A DNA stretch of 45,167 nucleotides from contig DBTS01000088.1 of the NCBI GenBank assembly GCA_002307175.1, positions 1-45,167 on the forward strand. Reading direction: 5' to 3'. This document shows positions 1 through 8,101 of this stretch, piece after piece; the stretch's first letter is position 1, and the number at the start of each line of letters is the position of its first letter. The DNA comes from Rhodocyclaceae bacterium UBA1310 (lineage in GTDB: Bacteria; Pseudomonadota; Gammaproteobacteria; Burkholderiales; Rhodocyclaceae). The position numbers and the translations under genes were made by a program. The notes beneath the pieces are model-generated. The model was given only the letters and a program-made list of their open reading frames with translations. It was not told where the DNA came from and ran no database searches.

Positions 1-873
1 GACTTCCTTGAAGTTGGCATCCACGTGAACTTCCTGCAGCGGTACCACGGTGAGGATCGGCATGCCGGCCTGCACGCGCTGGCCAACATCCACCTGGCGG
101 CGGGCCACAACGCCGGTGATTGGTGCGCGAATCACGGTGCGGTCCAGATCCAGCTTGGCCTGATCGCGGCGTGCACGCGCCAGTGCCACCTCGGGATTGG
201 TCTCGACGGTGCTGGCATCAATCAGCACGGCATTTGCAGCGCGGCTGCCATCGGCAGCGGCACGCGACGCGGCAGTCTGACGCGCGGTGGCATTGGCGGC
301 CTCAAGATTGGCACGCGCAGTGGCAAAGGCATTTTGTGCACGCGTCAGTTCGTCACCAGAGACAGAGCCGGAGCCGGAGAGTGCTTCACGCCGCTTCAGG
401 TCGATGGAAGCACGCTCGAAATCAGACTTTGCCGCAGACAATTGTGCTTCAGCGCGCTGTTCATCGGCTGCACGCGCTGCCACATTGGCAACCAGCCCCT
501 TGTCGTTGGCTTCGAAGCCACGCACACGCCGCACCGCACGGCCGTATTCAGCCTCGGCCTGGGCAAGCGCCAGTTTTGCATCAGTGTCGTCAATCACCGC
601 GAGGATATCGCCCTTGTTGACGGGCTGCGTGTCGATCACACGCACTTCGCGGATGATGCCGCCAACGGTCGGCGTAACCTGCGCGACTTCAACTGCCGTG
701 TAGGCGTTGTCGGTATACACGTGATGCGAGACATACAGTTTCCAGTAGGCGGTATAACCGCCACCCACCACGATGATCACACCGGCCAGGGCCGCGAAGA
801 GTTTCCGCCGTTTGACGCGATTGGCATGAACAGATTCGGCAGTAGAAATTTCGGCTGGATTGCTTTGCTGCAT
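1..873 (-). CDS. emrA: EmrA/HlyD-type membrane fusion protein of a multidrug efflux system (partial, C-terminus off window)
   Basis: Periplasmic adaptor that links an inner-membrane exporter to an outer-membrane channel. Translating the minus strand from the ATG at 873 gives 291 uninterrupted codons reaching the left edge without a stop. After a basic start (residues about 19-24, VKRRKL) comes one membrane segment (about 25-45), then a lipoyl/biotinyl-like half-domain (VTPTVGGIIREVRV), a long Ala/Glu/Arg-rich coiled coil (about 95-210), and the returning half-motif DRTVIRAPITGVVARRQVDVG typical of EmrA. The start lies 2 bp beyond the stop of the upstream NodT-type gene, so the two are surely cotranscribed. 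The exporter itself (an MFS protein is usual for EmrA) is expected just off the window but is not seen. Family assignment is strong; the substrate is unknown. Confidence 0.88.
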   Translation of the reverse strand, partial: MQQSNPAEISTAESVHANRVKRRKLFAALAGVIIVVGGGYTAYWKLYVSHHVYTDNAYTAVEVAQVTPTVGGIIREVRVIDTQPVNKGDILAVIDDTDAKLALAQAEAEYGRAVRRVRGFEANDKGLVANVAARAADEQRAEAQLSAAKSDFERASIDLKRREALSGSGSVSGDELTRAQNAFATARANLEAANATARQTAASRAAADGSRAANAVLIDASTVETNPEVALARARRDQAKLDLDRTVIRAPITGVVARRQVDVGQRVQAGMPILTVVPLQEVHVDANFKEV

Positions 874-875
874 GA

Positions 876-2354
876 TCACTTTCCTTGTGCTGAGGCAATG
901 GTGGGGTTGGAGGGAGCGCTTTGATATCCGCCGCCAAGCGCCCGGATGAGCGCCACATCCAGGGTGAAGGCGCGCGATTGCAGATCCGTCAGGCTGCGCT
1001 GGCTGACCAGCAGGATATCTTCCGCATTGAGCACTTCGAGGTAATTCGCCAGACCACCTTCATACCGGTTCTTGGCGATCTGCCAGGCTTCGCGCGCGGC
1101 ATCCACGGTGGCCTGGGCGCGTTCGAGTTCCGCGCCAAGGGCACGGCGGCTGGTCGTAGCATCAGCCACTTCGTTGAGCGCCTGGGTGACGGCGCCTTCG
1201 TAGCTCGCCACGGCTTCATCGTAGGCCGCACGCGAACCGCGATACTGTGCATCAAGACGCCCGTTGGAGAAGATCGGCAGGGAGATTGCCGGCCCCACCC
1301 GGCCAATGTCCTGACCGGACTTGAACAGGTAGTCCAGACCTGCAGACTGCACCCCAATCAGGCCAGAGAGATTAACGTTCGGGTAGTACTGGGCCTTCGC
1401 CACATCCATGCGCTTGATGGCGGACTGTGCACGCAGGCGTGCCGCCACGATATCCGGACGCCGTCCCAGGAGCCCGGCAGACAGTTGCGCCGGCAAGCCG
1501 GGGGCGTCGCTCAGATGAATTGTCGGGCGAGCAATTTTGGCACCACGATCCGGCCCTGCTCCGATCAGCGCGGCGAGGCGATTGCGCAACAGACCAAGCT
1601 GTTCGTCGATAGCCAGCAGTTGGCCTTCGGCGGTGAACTGGCGCGCATCGGCCTGTTTCACGCTACCCATCGTCTCCATACCGTTATCATAACGTTCATG
1701 AAACAGGGTGGACGTCTTGCGGCGAACCTGGAGCGCTTCTTCCGCTGTATCCCGTTCGGCGTATTGACGCGCCATCTCGGCATAGGTGCTGGCGACATTC
1801 GCCGCCAGGATCAGACGCGCCTGGGCTTGTTCGGCAATCGCCGCATCGCGCTCAGACATGGCCGCTGCCAGCGCTGCGCGATTTTTGCCCCAGAAGTCGA
1901 TTTCCCAGTTGAAGTCGAGGGTCAGGCGCCCATAGTCATTCCAGCCCATCGGGGTGAGTTCCTTGGGCATGAAGTGGTAGCTCTGCTTCTCTTCATACAC
2001 CGTGCCATTCGCACTCAGTTGCGGGCCAGTCGCCGCGTGCGTCTGGGACACGGCGGCCTGGGCGCTCTGCAGACGCGCCTGGGCAATCCGCAAGGAAGGT
2101 GCTTCGCGCAGTGCCTCATCAATCAGCACATCCAGCTGGGCGTCACCGTAAGCACGCCACCATTGATCGTCTGGCCAGGCTTTGGCCTGATCCTGGAAAC
2201 TGCTTTCGGCGCTCCAATGCTCGGCGCCCCTGATCTCGGGAGTCGGCCCCATTTCCTTGGGCAATTGGGCGCAGGCGGCCAGTGCGAGGACTGTCGCCAC
2301 AGCGAGGGGCCGTAACGATGCACTCACCGGAGGTGGAAGATACCGCAAGAACAT
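876..2354 (-). CDS. NodT-family outer-membrane efflux lipoprotein (TolC-like channel)
   Basis: Outer-membrane channel of a tripartite efflux pump, 492 aa. The start at 2354 is preferred over the longer frame from 2423: it has an AAGGAG ribosome-binding site at ideal spacing and begins a lipoprotein signal peptide with lipobox LALAAC, so the mature protein would be acylated at that Cys. The rest is the duplicated outer-membrane-efflux fold, including the NWEIDFWGKNRAAL and SLPIFSNGRLDAQY regions characteristic of NodT-type channels, and a late YLEVLNAEDILLVSQRSL segment. The longer start would place the coding region inside the -10 element and operator of its own promoter, another reason to reject it. 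It forms an operon with the EmrA-type adaptor. Substrate is not predictable. Confidence 0.92.
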   Translation of the reverse strand: MFLRYLPPPVSASLRPLAVATVLALAACAQLPKEMGPTPEIRGAEHWSAESSFQDQAKAWPDDQWWRAYGDAQLDVLIDEALREAPSLRIAQARLQSAQAAVSQTHAATGPQLSANGTVYEEKQSYHFMPKELTPMGWNDYGRLTLDFNWEIDFWGKNRAALAAAMSERDAAIAEQAQARLILAANVASTYAEMARQYAERDTAEEALQVRRKTSTLFHERYDNGMETMGSVKQADARQFTAEGQLLAIDEQLGLLRNRLAALIGAGPDRGAKIARPTIHLSDAPGLPAQLSAGLLGRRPDIVAARLRAQSAIKRMDVAKAQYYPNVNLSGLIGVQSAGLDYLFKSGQDIGRVGPAISLPIFSNGRLDAQYRGSRAAYDEAVASYEGAVTQALNEVADATTSRRALGAELERAQATVDAAREAWQIAKNRYEGGLANYLEVLNAEDILLVSQRSLTDLQSRAFTLDVALIRALGGGYQSAPSNPTIASAQGK

Positions 2355-2372
2355 GAACGCTCCTTTTAGTAA

Positions 2373-2434
2373 TACTGTACAGTACGGTTTAGTATTCCTT
2401 GACAAACTCAGGATGTCAAGCAAAACTGTACAGA
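2373..2434. promoter_or_regulatory. Paired TetR-type operators in the divergent efflux/tetR promoter region
   Basis: The 12-bp perfect palindrome TACTGTACAGTA lies at 2373-2384, just downstream of the -10 of the efflux promoter. A second copy of its core, ACTGTACAGA (one mismatch from ACTGTACAGT), lies at 2425-2434, just before the tetR ribosome-binding site. The copies are 51 bp apart, one per divergent transcript. This layout fits autorepression and co-repression by the adjacent TetR protein. Binding is inferred from position and symmetry only. Confidence 0.6.
2391..2419 (-). promoter_or_regulatory. Sigma70-type promoter for the NodT-emrA operon
   Basis: On the minus strand a perfect -35 TTGACA (2419-2414) and a -10 AATACT (2396-2391) are separated by exactly 17 bp. 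The -35 is the mirror partner of a forward TTGACA at 2399-2404, so TTGACA-N9-TGTCAA forms a back-to-back pair serving the efflux operon on one side and the tetR gene on the other. The forward promoter has only a poor -10 (AAAACT at 2422-2427, 17 bp away). Confidence 0.65.
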
Positions 2435-2455
2435 TACGTTCAGTAAAGGAGTTTC

Positions 2456-3073
2456 ATGCGCACCAAGAGCGAATCACGCCGCAACACCATTCTGGATGCT
2501 GCTTTTCAGGTTTTTCTCGAAAACGGCTTCAGTGCTGCCTCAATGTCGGAAATTTCTGCCCGTGTCGGGGGTTCCAAGGCAACGCTGTACAGTTACTTTG
2601 CGTCCAAGGAAGAGCTGTTTGTGGCCGTGATCCACCAGTTTGCCGACGATCAGTTTGCCGAGCTGCTCGGCATGCTCGACCTGCAGGCGGATCTGGCAGT
2701 CGCTCTGGAAGAATTTGGTGCCTGCTTCATCAAGCTGGTCTCGCACCCAGACCTGATCCGCATGTACCGCAACGTGGTCGGGGAATCCAGCCATTCAGAA
2801 ATCGGCCGCATGTTTTACGCCAGAGGCCCGCAGGAACTGCACAAGGAAGTCAGCCTGTTTTTGCAGCAATGCATGGCACAGGGAAAACTGCGCCAGGCTG
2901 ACAGCCATATCGCGGCACAGCATCTGGTGGGTTTGCTGTACGCGGAAATGCGCGACGCGACTTTGTTCGGAATACTCGAAAACCCCGCCGAAACAGCCAT
3001 CCAGGCTGCGAGTCAGCGTGCCATTGAGGTGTTTCTGCGCGGCTACGCAGTGCCCGGTACCGTGATCACCTGA
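2456..3073 (+). CDS. TetR/AcrR-family transcriptional regulator
   Basis: Probable ligand-responsive repressor of the divergent efflux operon, 205 aa. The N-terminal 50 residues carry the TetR helix-turn-helix (ILDAAFQVFLENGFSAASM followed by GGSKATLYSYFASKEELF). The C-terminal 140 residues are a helical ligand-binding/dimerisation domain resembling the AefR-like class, with EEFGACFIKLVSHPDLIRMYR and RGPQELHKEVSLFLQQCM. The ATG at 2456 follows an AAAGGAG ribosome-binding site. It diverges from the NodT gene across a 101-bp region containing two matching operator palindromes, which argues for local autoregulated control. The inducer cannot be deduced. Confidence 0.92.
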   Translation: MRTKSESRRNTILDAAFQVFLENGFSAASMSEISARVGGSKATLYSYFASKEELFVAVIHQFADDQFAELLGMLDLQADLAVALEEFGACFIKLVSHPDLIRMYRNVVGESSHSEIGRMFYARGPQELHKEVSLFLQQCMAQGKLRQADSHIAAQHLVGLLYAEMRDATLFGILENPAETAIQAASQRAIEVFLRGYAVPGTVIT

Positions 3074-3217
3074 ACACGACGGCGCGGCGCCGGGAAGAGC
3101 CACTGTTGCAGCAAGCTGTTTTCAGTTCCCTGCGCATATAAGCAATTGTTGTGTGCAAATACCCCCGCGCTTGCGCGAGAATGCTTACCTGAATCAAGAA
3201 TTCTGAAGGATCTCCAC

Positions 3218-4462
3218 ATGAGCAAGGGTTTTACCACGGCCATCCTGCACAGCGACCGTCAGGGCGGTATCGAACACGGTTCGCTGCACAAGCCGGTACA
3301 CAATTCGATCACCTTCGCACACAACACAGCGGCTGACATTGCCGCGGTCTTCCAGGGCCGTCAACCCGGCATGACCTATGGCCGGCAGGTTAACCCGACC
3401 ACGCAGGCACTCGAAAAAAAGATCACGCTGATGGAAGGCGGGCTCGCCACCTGCTGTTTTTCCACAGGCATGGCAGCGATCAGTGCGACCCTGTTTTCAC
3501 TGCTGCGCGCAGGTGACCACGTCGTCTCCAGCGTATTCCTGTTCGGCAACACGAATAGCGTATTCCAGACCCTGCAGAATTTCGGCATTGAAGTCAGTTT
3601 CGTGGATGCCACAGACGTAGCGAATGTAGAAGCGGCACTCAGGCCCAACACGCGTCTGGTCTTCGTTGAAACCATCGCCAATCCCTGTACGCAGGTGGCG
3701 GATCTGGAACGCATCGGTACGCTGTGCAAGGCACGCGAGGTGCTCTATGTGGTGGATAACACCATCACCTCGCCCTGGAGTTTCAAACCCGTCAGCGTGG
3801 GTGCCGGGCTGGTGATCAATTCCCTCTCCAAGTACATCGGCGGGCATGCCAATGCACTGGGGGGCTCGGTCACTGAAACGGGCGCTTTCGACTGGGAAAA
3901 ATTTCCCAATATCTACGCCAATTACAAGACCGGCAAGCCCTCCACCTGGGGGCTGCTGCAGATCCGCAAGAAGGGGCTCCGCGATACCGGCGCCACGCTC
4001 GCCCCGGAAGCTGCGCACCATATCAGCGTCGGCTCCGAAACCCTGGCGCTGCGCCAGGAATGCTCTTCCGCAAATGCCGGCAAGCTCGCCGAATTCTTCA
4101 ACACGCATCCGGCCATCAAGCAGGTTTTCTATCCCGGCCTGGCAGCCCATCCGCAGCATGCGCTAGCCAAGACGCTGTTTCGCAACAACAGCTCGCTGAT
4201 GAGCATCGAACTCAAGCCCGAGGTTGATTGTTTTGCCTTCATTGACGCCCTGCAGCTCGTGGTCATCGCCAGTCATCTTGGGGATAACCGCAGCCTCGCG
4301 ATTCCTGTGGCACATACGATCTATTTCGAGATGGGGGCGGAACGTCGCGCGGAAATGGGCATTTCGGATGGCACGGTTCGCCTTGCCATCGGCATTGAGG
4401 ATAGCGACGATCTGATCGCTGACTTTGCCCAGGCACTGGACAAGGCCGCAGCCAAGGCCTGA
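3218..4462 (+). CDS. Cystathionine gamma-synthase family PLP-dependent enzyme
   Basis: PLP enzyme of the Cys/Met metabolism family (cystathionine gamma-synthase, O-acetylhomoserine sulfhydrylase or methionine gamma-lyase type), 414 aa. The start at 3218 (MSKGFTTAILHSD) follows GAAGGA; the frame is open back to 3146 but that N-terminus is not family-like. Visible landmarks are the substrate/PLP loop with TYGRQVNPTTQALE, the FSTGMAAISATLFSLL helix, VDNTITSPW with the PLP-ring Asp, and the Schiff-base lysine in INSLSKYIGGHANALGG. The C-terminus keeps the SHLGDNRSL and MGISDGTVRLAIGIED blocks. It stands alone between a TetR gene and the metal-efflux pair, so context does not tell which reaction it catalyses. 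Methionine or cysteine metabolism is the safe call. Confidence 0.9.
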   Translation: MSKGFTTAILHSDRQGGIEHGSLHKPVHNSITFAHNTAADIAAVFQGRQPGMTYGRQVNPTTQALEKKITLMEGGLATCCFSTGMAAISATLFSLLRAGDHVVSSVFLFGNTNSVFQTLQNFGIEVSFVDATDVANVEAALRPNTRLVFVETIANPCTQVADLERIGTLCKAREVLYVVDNTITSPWSFKPVSVGAGLVINSLSKYIGGHANALGGSVTETGAFDWEKFPNIYANYKTGKPSTWGLLQIRKKGLRDTGATLAPEAAHHISVGSETLALRQECSSANAGKLAEFFNTHPAIKQVFYPGLAAHPQHALAKTLFRNNSSLMSIELKPEVDCFAFIDALQLVVIASHLGDNRSLAIPVAHTIYFEMGAERRAEMGISDGTVRLAIGIEDSDDLIADFAQALDKAAAKA

Positions 4463-4477
4463 AGCCTGAAAACACCT

Positions 4478-4508
4478 GCCGGAGGGCCAGCCACAGGCCC
4501 TGCCCGGC
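4478..4508 (+). terminator. GC-rich hairpin after the PLP enzyme gene
   Basis: Sixteen bases after the stop codon, GCCGG-A-GGGCC pairs with GGCCC-TGC-CCGGC around a 7-nt loop (4489-4495). There is no T-tract, so it is at best a weak or factor-assisted terminator between this gene and the convergent metal regulator. Confidence 0.35.
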
Positions 4509-4535
4509 ATATGCTGGTGCTTACATAGCCGGCGC

Positions 4536-4811
4536 CTACTTCAGATACGAACGTAGCGCCGACACCACCTGCTCCACCGCCTCCGCGCGCTCTTGGGGCG
4601 TGACATCCGGTGCGCCGGCATGCTCCCGCACATGCCCTTCGAGCACCTGCGCCATCAAGCCGCCCACAGCACCACGCACCGCTGCAATCTGCTGCAACAC
4701 TGCGGCACAATCGCCGTTTTCCTCCAGCAATGCCTCCAGCGCCTGTACCTGTCCCCGGATTCTCCTGACACGTGCCAACAAGGGTTTCTTATCGCGAATG
4801 GTGTGGGACAT
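4536..4811 (-). CDS. dmeR: DmeR/RcnR/FrmR-type metal-sensing repressor (CsoR superfamily)
   Basis: Small all-helical repressor, 91 aa, expected to bind DNA when metal-free and release it on nickel or cobalt binding. The start at 4811 (MSHTIRDKKPLLARVRRIRGQ) is chosen because it gives the usual N-terminus with His3, a metal ligand in RcnR-like proteins; the longer frame to 4859 would run through the operator. The core RRIRGQVQALEALLEENGDCAAVLQQIAAVRGAV matches the superfamily, with the conserved Cys in NGDC and the later His in EGHVREH. It diverges from the CDF exporter dmeF across 65 bp holding a TACT-G7-AGTA operator, the arrangement known for DmeR-DmeF. Confident for family; metal identity is inferred. 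Confidence 0.9.
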   Translation of the reverse strand: MSHTIRDKKPLLARVRRIRGQVQALEALLEENGDCAAVLQQIAAVRGAVGGLMAQVLEGHVREHAGAPDVTPQERAEAVEQVVSALRSYLK

Positions 4812-4834
4812 ATGCCAATTCCAATTGCTGGGTA

Positions 4835-4853
4835 TATACTGGGGGGGAGTATA
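4835..4853. promoter_or_regulatory. RcnR/DmeR-type operator TATACT-G7-AGTATA
   Basis: An inverted repeat TATACT / AGTATA flanks a run of seven G. The inner part matches the published RcnR recognition pattern TACT-G6-N-AGTA exactly. It lies centrally between the divergent repressor (start 4811) and exporter (start 4877), so one site can silence both. A possible dmeF promoter, TTGCTG (4825-4830) and TATACA (4850-4855), would be straddled by it, though its 19-bp spacing is long. Confidence 0.8.
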
Positions 4854-4876
4854 CAGCATTCCCCCCGAGATTCCCC

Positions 4877-5794
4877 ATGTCCATTCATCACTGCAACCAT
4901 GCAGACCAGTTTGATACTGGTAATCCGCTGGCCGAACGCAAGACGCGCATCGCCGCCCTGCTAACGGCGCTCATGATGATTGCCGAGATTGTCGGCGGCT
5001 GGTATTTCAACTCGATGGCCCTGCTCGCCGACGGCTGGCACATGAGTTCCCACACCCTAGCACTCGGGCTCTCGCTGCTGGCCTACAGGCTGGCACGCCA
5101 CTACGCCCGTGATGCCAGATTCTCTTTCGGTGCCTGGAAATTCGAGGTGCTCGGCGGCTATACGAGCGCCCTGTTTCTTGTCGGCATAGCAGCCCTGATG
5201 GCCTGGGAGTCTTTTGCCCGGCTGCTTTCGCCACGACCCATATTTTATGATGATGCGATTTTAATTGCGATCATCGGGCTACTTGTCAATCTGGTTTGTG
5301 CATGGCTGCTGCACGACGGACATGAGCATGACCATTCGCACGGGCATGATCACGGCCACTCGCACGAACATCATGACCTGAACCTGCGCGCGGCCTACAT
5401 TCATGTCGTCGCGGATGCGGCGACCTCGGTACTGGCGATCATCGCCCTGATCGCAGGCCGGCAATGGGGTGCAAACTGGCTGGACCCTGCCATGGGACTG
5501 GCTGGCGCGGTTCTCGTGGCACGCTGGTCTGTCGGCCTGATCCGCCAGACCGGCATGGTGCTGCTGGATGCGGAAATGGACGCACCGGTGGTGAAAGAAA
5601 TCCGCGAGGTGATCGCCGCCAGCCCGATTCCGGCAACAATCAGCGATCTGCACGTGTGGCGCATCGGCAAGGGAAGCTATGCCGTGGTGCTGAGTCTTGT
5701 CAGCAGCCAGGCGGCTGATGCGGAATACTTCCGCCAGCAGTTGCGCATTCACGAAGAGCTTGTGCACATCACGGTGGAAGTGCGGCTCGCCTGA
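4877..5794 (+). CDS. dmeF: CDF-family Co(II)/Ni(II) efflux transporter DmeF
   Basis: Cation diffusion facilitator exporting divalent metal across the inner membrane by proton antiport, 305 aa. The start at 4877 (MSIHHCNHADQF) is chosen because the longer frame from 4772 would cross the operator. The protein opens with a His/Cys-rich end, then six predicted membrane helices. The first metal site appears as LLADGWHMSSH and the second as HVVADAATSVLAI. The cytosolic loop at residues about 146-167 is a dense His/Asp stretch (HDGHEHDHSHGHDHGHSH), as in DmeF and related nickel/cobalt exporters. The C-terminal 80 residues form the cytoplasmic dimerisation domain (ISDLHVWRIGKGSYAV). Pairing with the DmeR-type repressor supports the Co/Ni assignment over zinc. 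Confidence 0.92.
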   Translation: MSIHHCNHADQFDTGNPLAERKTRIAALLTALMMIAEIVGGWYFNSMALLADGWHMSSHTLALGLSLLAYRLARHYARDARFSFGAWKFEVLGGYTSALFLVGIAALMAWESFARLLSPRPIFYDDAILIAIIGLLVNLVCAWLLHDGHEHDHSHGHDHGHSHEHHDLNLRAAYIHVVADAATSVLAIIALIAGRQWGANWLDPAMGLAGAVLVARWSVGLIRQTGMVLLDAEMDAPVVKEIREVIAASPIPATISDLHVWRIGKGSYAVVLSLVSSQAADAEYFRQQLRIHEELVHITVEVRLA

Positions 5795-5883
5795 ATTGCG
5801 CATTTTCTGTGCCTATGCCCTGCTCCTGCCGGGCATGGCGTCGGACCCACTCAGAACCGTAGCCAGAAGCTGAGTGAAGGTTT

Positions 5884-6780
5884 TCAGAAGTTCGTTGTCA
5901 GTCCGGTAAATAATGACGTATCGGTATGTTTGTGGCTATCCGTAACGTTCTCGCGGTATTTCTGCAGGGCCGCGATTTGCAGACCGATCCGCCTGGTGAT
6001 GCGGGTGGTCAATTCGCTTTGTATCGTCACGCGTTTGCCACCCCCACCGACCGCATTGGGATAAATGACAACGCGGTTGCTGAAACTGGCCGTCTCGGAA
6101 ATCTGCATTTTGAATTCACTACCCAGCAGCGGTTCAAACCCGCGATCTGTGCTACTGTGGGCATCGCGCTCAATGGTGTAGGCCACCCCGCCGTAAAGAT
6201 TCAGGTCATAGCGCCCATCTTTCAAAGCCCGCAATCCAAGCCCGGTGCTAACACTGCTACGGCCTGACAGATCCTGTGCGGTATCCCGTTCATAGCTGGG
6301 ACCGGCAAAACCGAAGATGTTGTCAGAAATGTTGCGCTCACCCCGGAAATCAAGCGTCGCACTCTCCGCGTGTGTTCCATCTGATTCAGTAGAACGCACA
6401 AACATGCCATTAGCAATCAAGCGGCTATCGCGAAGATCACGCTCGGCTTCAGCCGACATCGACCCCTGGGAAGAATTGGTGTTGCCACGCTGGAGCGTTA
6501 CCCCCGCAGAAAGCGAACCCGTCCAGTGCTTCTTGTCCGAATCTGTCTTCGGCGCCGAGGCAAATCGGCTGAAGTCATCGTCCTGAACTGCGCTGGGCAA
6601 TTTCTGGGTTGGCGTCACCACGGGAGCCGGCTTGTCTTCCGCAGCAGGTGAGCTCGCGGTGGGAGTGGGCTCGGCCGTCTGCTCTTCGGCATGTGCCATG
6701 ACCGGCACCCAGGACATCAGGCAGACACAGCCAAGCTTGCGCAGAGATAACGGATTTTTCGGACACGAGACAGACAACAT
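5884..6780 (-). CDS. DUF481-family outer-membrane beta-barrel protein
   Basis: Predicted salt-stress-induced YdiY-like barrel of unknown function, 298 aa. The start at 6780 (MLSVSCPKNPLSLRKLGC) gives a signal peptide ending VMAHA-EEQ; the frame extends to 6843 but adds an unlikely N-terminus. A Pro/Thr/Ala-rich linker (residues about 32-65) precedes the barrel domain, which shows alternating strands such as WTGSLSAGVTLQRGNTNSSQ, ERNISDNIFGFAGPSYERD and LFTGLTTNF. The terminal Phe is the usual beta-barrel insertion signal. It is convergent with dmeF, with only a weak ATGCCC/GGGCAT hairpin (5815-5836) between. Role not deducible from neighbours. Confidence 0.85.
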   Translation of the reverse strand: MLSVSCPKNPLSLRKLGCVCLMSWVPVMAHAEEQTAEPTPTASSPAAEDKPAPVVTPTQKLPSAVQDDDFSRFASAPKTDSDKKHWTGSLSAGVTLQRGNTNSSQGSMSAEAERDLRDSRLIANGMFVRSTESDGTHAESATLDFRGERNISDNIFGFAGPSYERDTAQDLSGRSSVSTGLGLRALKDGRYDLNLYGGVAYTIERDAHSSTDRGFEPLLGSEFKMQISETASFSNRVVIYPNAVGGGGKRVTIQSELTTRITRRIGLQIAALQKYRENVTDSHKHTDTSLFTGLTTNF

Positions 6781-6853
6781 GAAAGATTCCCGACAACAAA
6801 GAATGCACAGATAAAAGGAATAAACAGACAGGGGGGACTTCAAGCCTGGCGCT

Positions 6854-7813
6854 TCACCGACTGCGCCTGAACCAGGGCAGACGGCGCCCTTCGGCCATGA
6901 ACATAATGACTCGCCAGGTCAGCCAACCGGATATTGCCATCCCCAGAAGCAGTAATGCGTAAGATAGCCGCCAGTCCAGACCTGCCGTCCAGACGCTGAA
7001 TTCTGACATGCCACCAATGCTCGCCACCAGATTCAGGGGCAGAAAAATCACACTGATCAGCGTGAGATTTTTCAGCAGGGTATTGACGTTGTTGTTGATG
7101 ATCGCGCCCCGCGCATCCATCAACCCCGACAGCACGCTGCTATAGATGCCCGCCTGCCGTGCACACTGTTGCATGTCGAGCACAATGTCGTGCAGTGAAT
7201 CCTGCTGCTTTTCGTCCAGCGAGAGGCGGTGGGATGCGCCGCGCATCTTGCCGAGCACAGCTGCATTGGCTTCGATGCCATCAATGTAATAGATCAGGCT
7301 CTCGGAGAGGGCCAGCATCTGCAGATAGTAGCGATTCTCCATTGACACGCTGATCTTGCTGCCCAGCTCTGCATTAATCTGCTTGATGACCTTGAGGTGG
7401 CCCAGATAGTGGTGCACGGTATGCAGCAGTTGTTTGAGCAGAAAGTCATTGAGGTTGTGCACTCCGCGGAACTCGCGCTCACCAAAATCCATCTGCTCGT
7501 CGGCCGTCACCATCACTAGCCGGTCGGGCCGCATGAACATACCGACCGAACTTACATCGAAACGCAACTGAGCCCCGACTGATACATTCTTCGGGCGCTT
7601 CCAGATGATATTGGCGCAGCCATGCTCGCCAAATTCCAGGCGCGGAATTTCTTCCGGATCAAGCGCAGCATCGAGATCATAGTCATCCAGGCCCAGGCTG
7701 ACGCGTAATTCCTCGCGCTCCTGGCGGGTGGGCGCGGAATATACGCAGATGGGCGCTACGGCATCGTCGGAACAGTGGACTTCCCCATTCCGAAAACTGT
7801 AAGTCTGCTTCAA
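6854..7813 (-). CDS. CorA/ZntB-family divalent cation transporter
   Basis: Pentameric metal-ion channel or transporter, 319 aa. The first 245 residues form the cytoplasmic funnel, including the long stalk helix (LSESLIYYIDGIEANAAVLGKM and LHDIVLDMQQCARQAGIYSSVLSGL). Two C-terminal membrane helices follow (about 250-270 and 282-303). The signature loop normally reading GMN reads GGMSEF here, so the Asn of the selectivity filter is replaced by Ser. With the positively charged tail (EGRRLPWFRRSR), the topology is standard. The variant filter makes Mg2+ specificity uncertain; ZntB-like export or import of Zn2+ is an alternative. The ATG at 7813 begins MKQTYSFRNGEV. Confidence 0.88.
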   Translation of the reverse strand: MKQTYSFRNGEVHCSDDAVAPICVYSAPTRQEREELRVSLGLDDYDLDAALDPEEIPRLEFGEHGCANIIWKRPKNVSVGAQLRFDVSSVGMFMRPDRLVMVTADEQMDFGEREFRGVHNLNDFLLKQLLHTVHHYLGHLKVIKQINAELGSKISVSMENRYYLQMLALSESLIYYIDGIEANAAVLGKMRGASHRLSLDEKQQDSLHDIVLDMQQCARQAGIYSSVLSGLMDARGAIINNNVNTLLKNLTLISVIFLPLNLVASIGGMSEFSVWTAGLDWRLSYALLLLGMAISGWLTWRVIMFMAEGRRLPWFRRSR

Positions 7814-8101
7814 ACCACCCTCCCGCGATCTTCAATCCCCGCATTGGCAGATTCTAGCCTGCTATGCCGGCGGCAGACACGTAAACCTTGGTCAGATGCC
7901 CAAACAGTTTGGCAACTGACATGCTTTGTACGTGTTTTCCCTAGGTTAGACCAAATCACTAAAAGATAACGGTAACATTACGACTTTGGTTATAAGTTGA
8001 TAAATTTAATCAATAATAATAAAGACAATCCCAGCACTACGGAATTAATGCATCAACAGCCTTACACAGAGCGTGTAAAGAATAACTACAGGAGGAGCAA
8101 C
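7814..8101. other. AT-rich upstream region of the pectinolytic lipoprotein gene
   Basis: This 288-bp stretch between the divergent CorA-like and pectinase genes has no gene I can support. From about 7960 to 8095 it becomes markedly AT-rich against a GC-rich background, a plausible site for a regulated promoter, but I see no clear -35/-10 pair. The reading frame of the pectinase is open back to 7997. The AGGAGGAG Shine-Dalgarno at 8090-8097 fixes the start downstream of it. Confidence 0.5.

Noticed and set aside
25..924. Long open frame on the plus strand over the emrA/NodT region
   Set aside because: It is antisense to the clear EmrA coding frame and its translation is a Cys/His/Arg-rich shadow with no family features.
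921..2315. 464-codon plus-strand frame
   Set aside because: Antisense to the NodT-family gene; low-complexity basic translation.
3121..3217. Possible riboswitch or leader before the PLP enzyme (CGCGC-TT-GCGCG hairpin at 3166-3177)
   Set aside because: Only a 5-bp stem is present and no SAM or SAH riboswitch core could be matched.
5312..5378. CAT/CAC-rich tract as a possible simple repeat
   Set aside because: It is the His-rich metal loop of DmeF in frame.
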